A stretch of 40,102 nucleotides of DNA from an uncultured Flavobacteriales bacterium (GCA_938084585.1 CALKFF010000032.1:1-40102); one strand, 5' to 3'. Shown: positions 17,779 to 27,066, counted from the stretch's first letter. A program made the numbers and translations. Notes: generated from the sequence alone by a model not told the origin.

Positions 17779-18069
17779 ATGAGTGAACAATCGAATTTGG
17801 CTGGCGCGTGGACAAGACGTCGCTGGATGGTGCGAAAAGCCTTGGACAAGAACCGGGCCTTGCTGAGGACCCTGCGCAACCTGGAAGACAGCACGGGTCA
17901 AGATGGGTGGCGCGTTCAAGAGAGCAAGGCCCAGTGGCTCGTGCGACGTGGCTTCGATTTCCAATTCCACACCCACCTCGACACCCTCAGCGATGGCAGG
18001 GTCAAGGTCATGTGTTTTGACGAAGGGTTTGTGATGGACAACGGAGACGTTGAGCTCTGTCCAGAATGA
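17779..18069 (+). CDS. Hypothetical protein (96 aa)
   Basis: Starts MSEQSNLAGAWTRRRWMVRK at the ATG at 17779, favoured over an upstream ATG at 17716 because a -7-like box sits four bases before it. The N-terminal half is basic and rich in Trp and Arg; the C-terminal half is acidic and beta-like ('GRVKVMCFDEGFVMDNGDVELCPE'). There is no signal peptide or membrane segment. I do not recognise a family. Its stop lies 2 bp from the convergent stop of the DEAD-box helicase. Confidence 0.7.
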   Translation: MSEQSNLAGAWTRRRWMVRKALDKNRALLRTLRNLEDSTGQDGWRVQESKAQWLVRRGFDFQFHTHLDTLSDGRVKVMCFDEGFVMDNGDVELCPE

Positions 18070-18071
18070 AC

Positions 18072-19349
18072 TTAGCGTCGACGTTTCTTGGCCTTGCCTG
18101 AGGACTTCTTTTTCTTTTCGTGAAAAGCTCCCTTGTAAGTGGGGTCCGCCTTTCTCTTTTGGAAGTCGATGGTCCTGGCCATGGCTTTGGCTTCCCAAGG
18201 AGGGGTTTCGCTGACTTCGACTTGCGCCGGGAACTCCTTCCATGAAGGCCTGCCGTCTTTGGGCAACCGCTCCAGGACACGTTCCAACGCCACCATGTCC
18301 GTCGGATCCACGAACGTGTAAGCGATGCCAGACCGATTGGCCCGGCCGGTTCGACCAATGCGATGCACGTAGTCGTCTGACATCCTGGGCACAGTGAAAT
18401 TGACGACAACCTCGGTTTCGGGCACGTCGATGCCACGGCTGCTCACGTCGGTGCTGACCAGCACGCGCACGTCGCCTTGCCTGAATTGGTTCATGGCCGC
18501 CAGACGCGTGTGCTGGGCTTTGTTGGAGTGAATTTCACCCACGAGTCCAGGCATGACCGCTTCAAGCGCTTGGCGAATCTTACGGGCATCTTCCTTGGTT
18601 CGCACAAACACGAGCGCTCGGGAGTCTTGGTGTTTGCCTGTCAGCCAAAACGACAACAAGTTCAATTTGGTTTGAAGGTTGGGCACCTTCACCATGTGCT
18701 GATCCACTGTCGAGACTGGGGTTCCTTCAGGTGCGACTTCGATCCTTGTGGGCCACAGCAAGAATTCGTCGGCCAAGCTCTCCACCCGTGTGGGGAAGGT
18801 CGCGCTGAACAAGAGGTTCTGTCGCTTTCTCGGCACCACCTCCAGGATGTCTCTAAGTTGTGGCATGAACCCCATGTCCATCATTCGGTCTGCCTCGTCC
18901 AACACCATGGCCTGCAGCTTGTTGACGACCAGCGCGCCTTTCAGATACAGCTCCATGAATCTGCCCGGTGTGGCCACGACAACTTCTGCCCCCTGCTCCA
19001 GCGCCGCAATTTGGGTCTTGGGGCCAACGCCGCCGACCAGGGCCAGCGCACGCATGTCTGTGTGACTGGCGAAATCAACCACAGCCTGATGCACCTGGAG
19101 CGCCAACTCTTTGGTGGGGACCAAAATGGCCACGCGTGGTGCGCCTTCTTGACGTCCTTGAATGTGCTGGAGCAGTGGCAGAACAAACGCAGCGGTCTTG
19201 CCTGTGCCGGTCTGGGCCACCGCAATGAGATCCTGTCCAGCCAGGATGCGAGGAATCGCCTTCTCTTGGATGGGCGTCGGTTCGCTGAAGCCCATGTCGT
19301 CCAGCGCCCTCAAAAACTGCCTTTTGAGTTTCAGTGCTTCAAAGCCCAT
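18072..19349 (-). CDS. DEAD-box RNA helicase
   Basis: A 425-aa protein from the ATG at 19349 (MGFEALKLKRQFLRALDDMG), a start fixed by a perfect -7 box five bases upstream. All superfamily 2 motifs are readable: Q motif (EPTPIQEKAIP), motif I (AQTGTGKT), Ia (PTKELALQ), TPGR, motif II (DEAD), III (SAT), V (STDVSSRGID) and VI (HRIGRTGR). It is closest in layout to RhlE-type helicases. A Lys/Arg-rich tail (...KKKKSSGKAKKRRR) probably binds RNA non-specifically. Such proteins remodel structured RNA in ribosome assembly or mRNA decay. It is divergent from the acyltransferase gene with only 34 bp between start codons. Confidence 0.95.
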   Translation of the reverse strand: MGFEALKLKRQFLRALDDMGFSEPTPIQEKAIPRILAGQDLIAVAQTGTGKTAAFVLPLLQHIQGRQEGAPRVAILVPTKELALQVHQAVVDFASHTDMRALALVGGVGPKTQIAALEQGAEVVVATPGRFMELYLKGALVVNKLQAMVLDEADRMMDMGFMPQLRDILEVVPRKRQNLLFSATFPTRVESLADEFLLWPTRIEVAPEGTPVSTVDQHMVKVPNLQTKLNLLSFWLTGKHQDSRALVFVRTKEDARKIRQALEAVMPGLVGEIHSNKAQHTRLAAMNQFRQGDVRVLVSTDVSSRGIDVPETEVVVNFTVPRMSDDYVHRIGRTGRANRSGIAYTFVDPTDMVALERVLERLPKDGRPSWKEFPAQVEVSETPPWEAKAMARTIDFQKRKADPTYKGAFHEKKKKSSGKAKKRRR

Positions 19350-19354
19350 GTGCC

Positions 19355-19362
19355 CAAAGGTA
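19355..19362 (-). promoter_or_regulatory. -7 promoter box (TACCTTTG), leaderless
   Basis: A perfect TAnnTTTG match on the minus strand, ending five bases before the helicase ATG at 19349. Confidence 0.6.
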
Positions 19363-19383
19363 CTCCCCAACGTATCTTGCGGC

Positions 19384-20529
19384 ATGCCCAAGGCAGAGGT
19401 GAATCACACGGGGTTTGAGGACATGGCTCCTCTGAAAGGAGAAGAGGCGGCCAAGGCGCTCGTGGCCTTGCGCGACGGCACAGATTGGGTGCGCCAACTC
19501 GGCAAAGTGCTCTCCCAAGAGCAGGCCCAAGGACTCCTCGCCGCGTGGACCCAGGTCCGAGATGTGGCGGGTTTTCAGTTGAGCGTGGTCAAGCCATTCC
19601 TTGAAGCACTCGCCGAGAAAACCACGTCTGGATTCACATGGAGTGGTGACCATTCTTCCCTGAAGTCGGGGTTGCTCTTTCTGACCAACCACAAAGACAT
19701 TGTGTTGGACCCTTCCTTCCTGAACGTGGTTCTGCTCGGGCAGGGGTTGTCTGCAACTGAAATTGGCATCGGCTCCAACTTGCTCTCGTCACCTTGGGTC
19801 AATGCGTTGGTTCGTTTGAACCGTTGTTTCGTGGTGGAACGTTCGGGCTCTGCGCGCGACCGTTACCAGCACAGTTTGCGGACTGCGGCGTACATCCGTC
19901 ATGTCACGGCCCAAGGCCAGCCCGTGTGGTTGGCTCACCGTGAGGGAAGGGCCAAGGATGGGGTGGACGCCACCGCACCGGCCTTGATTCGGACACTTTC
20001 AGACAACGGTCAACCTGCCACATGGAATGCCTTGCAAGTGAGCCCAGTCTCGTTGAGTTACGAATGGGATCCCTGCGACGGCATGAAGGTCCTCGAGCTC
20101 TTGACGCGTGAACGTGACGGGAATTACACCAAGACTGAAGGGGAAGACCAACGTTCCATGCTTTTGGGCATGGTCGGCGACAAAGGCCGGGTGCACTTTC
20201 ACTTCAACGACCGGGTGCCTTGGGAAGCTCCGGCAGAAGGGGTAAGGCCAGAGCAACACATGGCCACCAAGGTGGACAAAGTTTTGATGACGGGCATGCG
20301 CTTTTGGCCAAACCAAAGGCTGTGTGGAGAATGGTTGGGACTGGCCTCTGAGATGTTGGCTCCGGCGCCCGAGCCCACCCAGGAAGATCGCGACGCGTGG
20401 CAAGCCAGGTTGTCGGCCATCGTAGGCCAGCTGAAGGAAGCAGGATGGTCTGAGGAAGAGGTGTCGCGGAAATGGTGTGAGATCACCTCAGCGCCCTTGG
20501 CCCACCGCCACGCCTTGTTGCACCAATGA
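19384..20529 (+). CDS. PlsC/PlsB-like acyltransferase (1-acyl-glycerol-3-phosphate acyltransferase family)
   Basis: 381 aa from the ATG at 19384 (MPKAEVNHTGF); an alternative is the ATG at 19423. The core motif is 'FLTNHKDIVLDPSFLN', where an NH...D pattern takes the place of the usual HX4D catalytic motif, followed by 'RLNRCFVVERS' and 'VWLAHREGRAKDG', the substrate-binding motif resembling FPEGTRS/REGRAKDG. This variant is widespread in Bacteroidota acyltransferases. The likely role is transfer of an acyl chain to a glycerophosphate or similar lipid precursor at the inner membrane. Substrate and exact position are not predictable. Its 3' end overlaps the convergent RNA methyltransferase by 42 bp. 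Confidence 0.85.
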   Translation: MPKAEVNHTGFEDMAPLKGEEAAKALVALRDGTDWVRQLGKVLSQEQAQGLLAAWTQVRDVAGFQLSVVKPFLEALAEKTTSGFTWSGDHSSLKSGLLFLTNHKDIVLDPSFLNVVLLGQGLSATEIGIGSNLLSSPWVNALVRLNRCFVVERSGSARDRYQHSLRTAAYIRHVTAQGQPVWLAHREGRAKDGVDATAPALIRTLSDNGQPATWNALQVSPVSLSYEWDPCDGMKVLELLTRERDGNYTKTEGEDQRSMLLGMVGDKGRVHFHFNDRVPWEAPAEGVRPEQHMATKVDKVLMTGMRFWPNQRLCGEWLGLASEMLAPAPEPTQEDRDAWQARLSAIVGQLKEAGWSEEEVSRKWCEITSAPLAHRHALLHQ

Positions 20530-21261
20530 GGCCGCGGCGATGGCCCCGGCCACGGAAGCGTTGAGCGACTCGGCCCGGCCCGCGCCCGGGATGGAAGCCA
20601 TGACATGGCAGGCACTCCTCACATCTTCAGAGACACCATGCGATTCGGACCCCACGACGAGCATCGTTGGCGCTTCCTGGTCATGGAGTTCAAAGAGGTT
20701 TTGTCCACCTGCGTCCAAGCCGACCACCCGGCTCTTCCACCGGGCTGGCAAGTCAGCGAAGTTTTGGATTCGAACGGGGGTGTGAAAGGCAGATCCCATG
20801 GCGCTCTGGATGGCTTTTGGGCCGAAAGGGTCTGAAGAGTCGGTGCTCATCACCACACCGGCCATGCCAAACCAATCGGCCACACGCACCAAAGTGCCCA
20901 CGTTGCCAGGGTCATTCATGCGGTCCAAATAAAGCCAAACCCCAGCCGTGTGCTCTGCACGTCCTGCTTTGTCCGGCATGGTGGCCAGGGCCAGCAATCC
21001 AGGAGGTGTTTTCAGGGAAGTCATCAACTCCATGTCTTTGGAGCTGACTTCCGCCAAGCTGGTGGAAGGTTGCAACGACTCCCGCAATCGCCCGCTCAAC
21101 TCGCGCCCTGCCGTGAAGTAGATTCGCTCCGTGATCCACGTGCTCTTCAGCAATTCGAGAATGGCCTTTTCACCTTCCACGGTGATTTGGCGTCTTTCCC
21201 AGCGCGTTTGCTTGCGCTTGAGAAGTCGGATGTCTTGGCGTTCTTGCTTGGGGATGGCCAT
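20488..21261 (-). CDS. SpoU/TrmH-family RNA 2'-O-methyltransferase
   Basis: A 257-aa protein with the three SpoU motifs in order: motif 1 'DRMNDPGNVGTLVR' (about residues 113-126), motif 2 'VVGSESHGVS' and motif 3 'SIPGAGRAESLNASVAGAI'. The N-terminal 100 residues form the L30e-like substrate-binding domain typical of TrmH/RlmB-type enzymes ('ITVEGEKAILELL'). The enzyme uses S-adenosylmethionine through a trefoil knot fold and methylates ribose 2'-OH in rRNA or tRNA; the target base cannot be told. The start at 21261 is supported by a perfect -7 box at 21269-21276. It is divergent from, and its 5' end overlaps, the outer-membrane protein gene. Confidence 0.93.
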   Translation of the reverse strand: MAIPKQERQDIRLLKRKQTRWERRQITVEGEKAILELLKSTWITERIYFTAGRELSGRLRESLQPSTSLAEVSSKDMELMTSLKTPPGLLALATMPDKAGRAEHTAGVWLYLDRMNDPGNVGTLVRVADWFGMAGVVMSTDSSDPFGPKAIQSAMGSAFHTPVRIQNFADLPARWKSRVVGLDAGGQNLFELHDQEAPTMLVVGSESHGVSEDVRSACHVMASIPGAGRAESLNASVAGAIAAASLVQQGVAVGQGR

Positions 21262-23446
21262 GGCGCTTCAAAGTTATGCCGTCCACATGGCAACTTGGGG
21301 GCAAACCGGAGCAGATGTCGCTCCCCACGTGTTGCGTCGAACGAGCGTGGAGCTGTTGGAGTCCCGGCCTGACAGCCCAAGTCGAACCACGGTCGCAGAA
21401 TGGGAATCGTTGCTTCCTCAAGGCAAATTCGAATGGCCACCGTGGAAGCGCACACGTGCAGGGATGGCCCACGTCGAAAAATCCCTTATGAGCGAGGAGC
21501 TCGCGACGTCGTTGCGCAACAGAATGGTCCTCGAGGGATGGCTGCATGCTCGGGTTCGGCCTCGCTGGCAATCCAACCGTCGTGGAGATCATCTGGTCCT
21601 CGAAGCGATCCCTGGAGCGCGTTGGACCGTGGCGAGTGCGGCGTGGCATCTGGAAAAAGCCGGGCTTGGAGAGCTGGAGTCAACGGCCCATGAACTCTTG
21701 CCCACAGGAATTCCTTTCTCCAACAGCTTGTTGCGGGAGAGGCAGTCCAAATTTGCCCACCACGCCACTTCAATGGGGTACGCCACATTCCATGAGGGGC
21801 TGCTTCTGTTTCAAGCGGACACGATGACCTCCGCAGCACGTGAGCAGGTTCACCTGCAGGTATGGGCCCAAGGCAGGGTCGCCGATGGCACTCTGGACGG
21901 CCAACCCGACTCCGCGTTGGTCTCCGCCCACCATCCGTTGACCTACCAGGGGAACATCTCATATCAGGGAGTGATGGGCTCTGAGGCGCAGCCAACCAAG
22001 GGGGGGCTGTCGGCGGACGTCTGGGAACATGTTGTGGACTGGAAGCCTGGCGCCGTTCATGGTGGGGCAGAATTGGCTGCGGCGGTTCAACGTCTGCAAC
22101 GCTTGACCAGTGTGCGCCACGTGTCGGTGGAATCGTCCATGAGGGAGGAGGGGGATTCGTTGCGCGTGGATGTCGACCTCCAAGTTCAGCACGGTGCGCC
22201 TTACGATTTAAGTCTTGAGCTCGACTTGGTGCGCAACAACGTGCGGTACGGCCCCCGTGCAAGTCTGGACCTCGCCGCTTTGAATGCCCGGTCAAGAGGG
22301 GGGCGCCGTTCGGTGAAAATTGGGGTTGGATACGTGGCGACACAGCCATTCTCAACTTTCAGCAGGGATGCCTGGTTGAACAGCGCCGAATGGTCCCTGC
22401 ATTGGAATGCCGAACGCCTTGGAGTTTGGCCGTTGCCCTTGCGTCGCTTCCATGCCCAATCGGAACCACGCACTCGATTTGATGCAGGTGTGGACCGAGA
22501 GATTTGGCCTGAATTCACCCGAACGCAACTTCAGTCTGATGTGTCGTTCGTCTTGAAGACCGGTCGCACTTACGGAGGAAGAGTGGAATGTGTGCCCATG
22601 AAGGTGTCTTACGTCAATTTGACCAACCGTTCCGCCGCCTTCCAAGACTGGCTGGAGTTCGAGGCCAGCCCGTTGGTGGCAGGCCGGTTCATCAATCACC
22701 TGAATGTGGGGTCGACCATGTTGTGGACGAATTCCTGGAGCGGCGAACGGCTTTCTGGGAGCGTGTCCCTTCAATCCAGTTGGGGTGGATGGCTCGGCCA
22801 AACGGTTGCGGAACGATTGACGCAAGACCCATCGCGTTTTCATCCAGAGACCGGCGCATGGATGGTCCGTGAAGATGTGCCTTTGGTGCAACATCAACGG
22901 CACTTGGTCCGAGTGCATCTCGCACCCCGTGTGAGAAGGGCGATGCGATGGAGTCCGCATGTGCGGATTCAAGCGGGATGGGCAGGGGTGGGGGCCAACA
23001 CAGTGTCGTTGCCTTTGGAACACTCGTTCTTGTCAGGAGGAGCCAATGGCATCCGAGGTTGGCGCCTCCGGGAGTTGGGGCCGGGCAACTTGAATCCGAT
23101 AAACGCGAATTTGGTGGTGGAAGGCTTGGGCGACTTTCAATTCATGTCTTCGCTCGAATGGCGTTCCCATTGGGTGTCGCCTTGGGACCTCGCCTGGTTC
23201 GTTGACGCCGGAAACATTTGGCTGCACGGGGCAGACGCACCAGGCGAGACGAGATGGGGTGACACGGGATGGAGCAGCTTGGCCTTGGGTTCTGGCATGG
23301 GCGTCCGCTACGACTTTGAAGTGGTGGTGTTGCGCATGGATGCGGGTTTGCGGGTGCATGATCCCGTGCAAGCCGAAGGCCAACGGTGGCTAGGTCAAGG
23401 GCCATGGCGCGGCGCGTTGCACCTTGGGGTGGGCATGCCGTTTTGA
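21230..23446 (+). CDS. TamL/BamA-like outer-membrane beta-barrel protein
   Basis: About 738 aa. The C-terminal 400 residues look like a 16-strand Omp85 barrel, including the diagnostic loop-6 motif region 'SFLSGGANGIRGWRLRELGPG' (the VRGF/Y-type 'RGW') and a terminal phenylalanine. The N-terminal 320 residues contain POTRA-like beta-alpha units. Omp85 proteins insert or translocate outer-membrane proteins; TamL is the Bacteroidota TamA counterpart, working with inner-membrane TamB (not in this window). The start is uncertain: ATGs at 21230, 21254 and 21260 are all possible. I prefer 21230 because it gives a short basic n-region and weak hydrophobic stretch ending ATWG-Q. That choice makes the 5' end overlap the divergent methyltransferase by 32 bp. 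Confidence 0.85.
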   Translation: MSWRSCLGMAMALQSYAVHMATWGQTGADVAPHVLRRTSVELLESRPDSPSRTTVAEWESLLPQGKFEWPPWKRTRAGMAHVEKSLMSEELATSLRNRMVLEGWLHARVRPRWQSNRRGDHLVLEAIPGARWTVASAAWHLEKAGLGELESTAHELLPTGIPFSNSLLRERQSKFAHHATSMGYATFHEGLLLFQADTMTSAAREQVHLQVWAQGRVADGTLDGQPDSALVSAHHPLTYQGNISYQGVMGSEAQPTKGGLSADVWEHVVDWKPGAVHGGAELAAAVQRLQRLTSVRHVSVESSMREEGDSLRVDVDLQVQHGAPYDLSLELDLVRNNVRYGPRASLDLAALNARSRGGRRSVKIGVGYVATQPFSTFSRDAWLNSAEWSLHWNAERLGVWPLPLRRFHAQSEPRTRFDAGVDREIWPEFTRTQLQSDVSFVLKTGRTYGGRVECVPMKVSYVNLTNRSAAFQDWLEFEASPLVAGRFINHLNVGSTMLWTNSWSGERLSGSVSLQSSWGGWLGQTVAERLTQDPSRFHPETGAWMVREDVPLVQHQRHLVRVHLAPRVRRAMRWSPHVRIQAGWAGVGANTVSLPLEHSFLSGGANGIRGWRLRELGPGNLNPINANLVVEGLGDFQFMSSLEWRSHWVSPWDLAWFVDAGNIWLHGADAPGETRWGDTGWSSLALGSGMGVRYDFEVVVLRMDAGLRVHDPVQAEGQRWLGQGPWRGALHLGVGMPF
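21269..21276 (-). promoter_or_regulatory. -7 promoter box (TAACTTTG) for the RNA methyltransferase
   Basis: A perfect TAnnTTTG match on the minus strand ending seven bases before the methyltransferase ATG at 21261. It lies inside the first codons of the divergent tamL-like gene. Confidence 0.55.
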
Positions 23447-23520
23447 GGCTATCCACGACGAGGCGGTGAATTCCGTGGACAACTGGATGGAAGCGGCCTG
23501 GGTCGGGATGCCCACCCGCG

Positions 23521-23528
23521 TAAATTTG
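23521..23528 (+). promoter_or_regulatory. -7 promoter box (TAAATTTG) for accD, leaderless
   Basis: A perfect TAnnTTTG match ending four bases before the accD ATG at 23533. Confidence 0.6.
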
Positions 23529-23532
23529 CCAC

Positions 23533-24384
23533 ATGGGATGGTTCAAGAGAAACACCGAGGGCATCACCACCTCGAGCGCGGAGAAAAAGGAAATTCCTGA
23601 AGGCGCGTGGTACCAATGCCCCAGTTGCAAGACCGTGGTGTCGAAGCAAGACCACGCCAACAACATGTGGGTCTGTGGCATGTGCGACCACCACGAGCGC
23701 ATCGGGAGCGATGCGTATTTCGGCTTGCTGTTCGACGAAGGGAAGTGTCGTGAGATTGCACCCAAATTGAGTTCTGCCGACCCCCTGGAATTCAGCGACA
23801 CCAAACCGTACACCGTGCGGCTTGAAGCGGCCCAAAAGAAAACGGGTTTGACCGACGCCATCCGCGTGGGTTCAGGCACCATGAATGGCCAGTCTGTGGT
23901 GATTGCCTGCATGGACTTTTCTTTCATCGGAGGAAGCATGGGGTCTGTGGTGGGCGAAAAGATTGCCCGCGGCATTGACCACGCCATCAAGAAAGGAGTG
24001 CCGTTCATCTGCATCAGCAAATCAGGCGGTGCAAGGATGATGGAAGCCGGACTCAGCCTCATGCAAATGGCCAAGACCAGCGCCAAGTTGTCTCTGTTGT
24101 CCCAGGCGGGCTTGCCTTTTGTGAGCCTCTTGACCGACCCAACAACAGGCGGGGTCACCGCGTCCTTTGCCATGCTCGGGGACCTCAACATCAGTGAACC
24201 CAATGCGCTGATTGGTTTTGCGGGCCCCCGTGTGGTCAAGGAGACCATCGGAAAGGACTTGCCCAACGGATTCCAGCGTGCAGAGTTTGTGCTGGAGCAC
24301 GGATTCTTGGACGCGATTGTCGCCAGGAAAGAGCTTAAGGATAAGTTGTCCTTTGCGCTGAAGATGCTTCACGCGTCTTCCTGA
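23533..24384 (+). CDS. accD: Acetyl-CoA carboxylase carboxyltransferase subunit beta
   Basis: A 283-aa protein of normal length for the family. The N-terminus carries the four-cysteine zinc ribbon (Cys29, Cys32, Cys48, Cys51; 'CPSC' and 'CGMC') typical of AccD. The carboxyltransferase core follows ('[20 protein letters not shown]', '[19 protein letters not shown]', '[15 protein letters not shown]', '[12 protein letters not shown]'). With AccA it transfers the carboxyl group from carboxybiotin to acetyl-CoA, giving malonyl-CoA, the first committed step of fatty-acid synthesis, in the cytoplasm. It ends 24 bp before the rpsO promoter box. Confidence 0.97.
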   Translation: MGWFKRNTEGITTSSAEKKEIPEGAWYQCPSCKTVVSKQDHANNMWVCGMCDHHERIGSDAYFGLLFDEGKCREIAPKLSSADPLEFSDTKPYTVRLEAAQKKTGLTDAIRVGSGTMNGQSVVIACMDFSFIGGSMGSVVGEKIARGIDHAIKKGVPFICISKSGGARMMEAGLSLMQMAKTSAKLSLLSQAGLPFVSLLTDPTTGGVTASFAMLGDLNISEPNALIGFAGPRVVKETIGKDLPNGFQRAEFVLEHGFLDAIVARKELKDKLSFALKMLHASS

Positions 24385-24408
24385 ACTGAACTTCTGCGGC
24401 GGGTGACC

Positions 24409-24416
24409 TATCTTTG
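24409..24416 (+). promoter_or_regulatory. -7 promoter box (TATCTTTG) for rpsO
   Basis: A perfect TAnnTTTG match about 45 bp upstream of the rpsO ATG, giving a leader of roughly 40 nt. The corresponding -33 region would overlap the end of accD and shows no clear TTG. Confidence 0.6.
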
Positions 24417-24461
24417 CCGCTCTTATTGTTTCACATTCCGAACATCCAAAAGATTTCGCAC

Positions 24462-24731
24462 ATGTATTTAGACGCTGAAAAGAAGAAGGAATTCTTCGCC
24501 AAGCACGGGAAGGGAGCCAACGACACTGGCTCACCCGAAGGCCAAATCGCCATGTTTTCCTTCCGCATCGCTCACTTGACTGAGCACCTGAAGAAGAACC
24601 GCAAAGACTACAACACACAACGCTCGTTGATCGCATTGGTCGGCAAGCGTCGGAAGTTGTTGAACTACCTCGCGGCCAAAGACATCACCCGCTACCGGGC
24701 GATTGTCAAGGAACTCGGCCTGCGTCGCTGA
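24462..24731 (+). CDS. rpsO: 30S ribosomal protein S15
   Basis: An 89-aa protein starting MYLDAEKKKEFFAKHGKG at the ATG at 24462; the frame is open further upstream, but this start gives the standard S15 length. Conserved S15 features are present: 'NDTGSPEGQIAMFSFRIAHLTEHLK', 'DYNTQRSLIALVGKRRKLLNYL' and 'RYRAIVKELGLRR'. It binds 16S rRNA in the central domain of the 30S subunit. As in many bacteria it is followed by pnp. A perfect hairpin lies in the gap. Confidence 0.98.
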   Translation: MYLDAEKKKEFFAKHGKGANDTGSPEGQIAMFSFRIAHLTEHLKKNRKDYNTQRSLIALVGKRRKLLNYLAAKDITRYRAIVKELGLRR

Positions 24732-24750
24732 CATCAGATTTCAAACTTTC

Positions 24751-24777
24751 AAAGGCGGTTGATGGTCAACCGCCTTT
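24751..24777 (+). terminator. Perfect 12-bp hairpin between rpsO and pnp
   Basis: AAAGGCGGTTGA pairs perfectly with TCAACCGCCTTT across a 3-nt loop. Only the last three stem bases are T and no further T tract follows, so it may be an attenuating or partial terminator, or an RNA-processing/stability hairpin protecting the rpsO 3' end. It lies 19 bp after rpsO and 48 bp before pnp. Confidence 0.7.
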
Positions 24778-24825
24778 GGCATATTGGGGCTTGCCGGCCC
24801 GTTTACACGTAGAAGAAGAGGCAAC

Positions 24826-27066
24826 ATGAACATTCAAAATCAAACCATCGATCTCGGCAATGGGCGCGAGATCACCATCGAAACCGGCAAGCTCGCCAAG
24901 CAAGCTCACGGTTCTGTGGTCGTCCGCTCGGGCGATACCATGCTGTTGGCCACCATCGTGTCCAGCTACGAACCCATGGACGTGGATTTCCTTCCACTCA
25001 CCGTGGACTACCGTGAGAAATACGCGGCCGCCGGTCGCTTCCCAGGAGGATTCTTCAAGCGCGAAGCCCGTCCTTCTGACACTGAAGTGTTGGTGATGCG
25101 ACTCGTCGACCGGGCGTTGCGTCCGTTGTTCCCAGGCGATTACCACGCCGGAACACAAGTCATGATCCAATTGATGAGCGCCGACAAAGAAGTGCTCCCC
25201 GACAGCTTGGCTGGTTTCGCCGCGAGCGCAGCCATCGCCGTGTCAGACGTTCCGTTTGACGGCCCGATGTCCGAAGTCCGCGTCGCCCGCGTCAACGGAG
25301 AGTTTGTCATCAACCCCTTGCGCTCCGAATTGGAAATCGCCGACATGGACATCATGGTGGCTGGCACCATGGACAGCATTGTGATGGTGGAAGGCGAGAT
25401 GCAGGAAGTGAGCGAAGGTGAGATGGTGGACGCCATCGAAAAAGCACACGAAGCCATCAAAACCCAGTGCGAAGCCCAGAATGAGCTCGCAAAGAAAGTC
25501 AACGCGTTCGGAAACAAGCGTGAGTACAACCACGAAACCCACGACGAAGAATTGCGCGATCGCATCCAAGACGAGATGTACCCCAAGTTCTACGAAGCGG
25601 GCAAGACTGGCGCCACAAAAGAAGAGCGCAAGTCTCGTTTCTCTGAGCTGAAGGAAGCGTTCATGGCCACCATGAGCGACGAGGAGAAAGCTGAGAAGGG
25701 CGGTCTGGCCAGCGACTACATCAAGTCGGCACAGAAGAAAGCTGTTCGCGACCTGATTTTGAACGAAGGCCTTCGCCTCGACGGCCGCAAGACCACTGAG
25801 ATCCGCCCCATTTGGACAGAAGTGGACTACCTCCCCGGTTGCCACGGTTCATCCATTTTCACACGTGGTGAAACGCAAAGCTTGACCACATTGACATTGG
25901 GAACCAAACTCGACGAACAGTTGATCGACGGCGCCCTCGTCCGCAAGAATGAGAAGTTCTTGCTGCACTACAACTTCCCGCCGTTCTCCACAGGAGAAGA
26001 GCGCCCCTTGCGTGGCACCAGCCGCCGTGAGGTAGGACACGGAAACCTCGCGCTCCGCGCGTTGAAGCCTGTGTTGCCTCCGACCGACGAGTGTCCTTAC
26101 ACCATCCGTTTGGTGAGTGAAATCCTCGAGTCCAACGGTTCATCTTCCATGGCGACGGTGTGCGCAGGCACCCTTGCCCTCATGGACGGTGGTGTGAACA
26201 TCAAGGCGCCTGTGTCAGGCATCGCGATGGGCTTGATCACCGACCTCGACTCTGGGAAGTACGCCATCCTCTCTGACATCCTTGGCGACGAGGACCACCT
26301 CGGAGACATGGACTTCAAGGTGACAGGCACTGCCGACGGCATCACAGCCTGCCAGATGGACATCAAGATCAAGGGATTGAGCTTCGACCAATTGCGCGAA
26401 GCCCTGGAACAAGCTCGTGAAGGACGTCACCACATCCGCAAGGCCATGCTCACTGAGATTGCTGAGCCTCGTGACGACTACAAAGACCACGCACCACGCA
26501 TCGTGTCCTTGGAAGTTCCTGGTGACAGCATCGGCGCCATCATTGGCCCAGGTGGAAAAATCATCCAAGAGATTCAGGCCGAGACCGAAACCACCATCAG
26601 CATCGAAGATGTGGACGGCAAGGGCATGGTCGAAATCGCGGCCTCTGACAAGGCTGCCATCGACGCGGCGTTGACCCGCATTAAGCAGATTGCCTTCCCA
26701 CCGACCGTCGAAGTCGGCGAGGAGTACGAAGGCAAGGTGAAGACCATCATGCCGTACGGTGCCTTCGTGGAAGTCTTGCCAGGCATCGACGGGTTGTTGC
26801 ACGTCAGCGAATTGGATTGGAAGCGCGTGGAGAACGTGGAGGACATCCTGAAGGAAGGGGAGCTCGTCAAGTTCAAAGTGGTCGGCCGCGACCCCAAGAC
26901 TGGCAAAATCAAGCTCAGCCGTAAGGTGTTGCTCCCGAAGCCAGAAGGTTACGTGGAGCGCCCACCACGAGGAGACCGTGGGGACCGCCGCCGTGACCGT
27001 GGAGACCGCGAAGACCGTCGTCGCGACCGCGGACCACGTCCTGACGGCCCCAAGAACGAAGGTTAA
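24826..27066 (+). CDS. pnp: Polyribonucleotide nucleotidyltransferase (PNPase)
   Basis: A 746-aa protein from the ATG at 24826 ([20 protein letters not shown]). Two RNase PH domains are visible (first with '[23 protein letters not shown]'; second with '[15 protein letters not shown]' and '[23 protein letters not shown]'), joined by the all-helical segment (about residues 215-300). A KH domain (with the GxxG loop in '[15 protein letters not shown]') and an S1 domain ('[28 protein letters not shown]') follow. It degrades RNA 3'-5' by phosphorolysis. The last 35 residues are an Arg/Asp/Gly-rich low-complexity tail ([10 protein letters not shown]...), which may aid RNA or protein binding and is not part of the core family. 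A purine-rich stretch (AGAAGAAGAGG) precedes the start. Confidence 0.98.
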   Translation: MNIQNQTIDLGNGREITIETGKLAKQAHGSVVVRSGDTMLLATIVSSYEPMDVDFLPLTVDYREKYAAAGRFPGGFFKREARPSDTEVLVMRLVDRALRPLFPGDYHAGTQVMIQLMSADKEVLPDSLAGFAASAAIAVSDVPFDGPMSEVRVARVNGEFVINPLRSELEIADMDIMVAGTMDSIVMVEGEMQEVSEGEMVDAIEKAHEAIKTQCEAQNELAKKVNAFGNKREYNHETHDEELRDRIQDEMYPKFYEAGKTGATKEERKSRFSELKEAFMATMSDEEKAEKGGLASDYIKSAQKKAVRDLILNEGLRLDGRKTTEIRPIWTEVDYLPGCHGSSIFTRGETQSLTTLTLGTKLDEQLIDGALVRKNEKFLLHYNFPPFSTGEERPLRGTSRREVGHGNLALRALKPVLPPTDECPYTIRLVSEILESNGSSSMATVCAGTLALMDGGVNIKAPVSGIAMGLITDLDSGKYAILSDILGDEDHLGDMDFKVTGTADGITACQMDIKIKGLSFDQLREALEQAREGRHHIRKAMLTEIAEPRDDYKDHAPRIVSLEVPGDSIGAIIGPGGKIIQEIQAETETTISIEDVDGKGMVEIAASDKAAIDAALTRIKQIAFPPTVEVGEEYEGKVKTIMPYGAFVEVLPGIDGLLHVSELDWKRVENVEDILKEGELVKFKVVGRDPKTGKIKLSRKVLLPKPEGYVERPPRGDRGDRRRDRGDREDRRRDRGPRPDGPKNEG

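Noticed and set aside
17684-17815. N-terminal extension of the 3-hydroxyacyl-CoA dehydrogenase
   Set aside because: The Rossmann motif begins right after the ATG at 17683, and a -7 box sits four bases before it; the extension overlaps the divergent gene.
23455-23490. Imperfect inverted repeat after the tamL-like gene (TCCACG ... CGTGGA)
   Set aside because: The stem is short with a long loop and no T tract; not strong enough to call a terminator.
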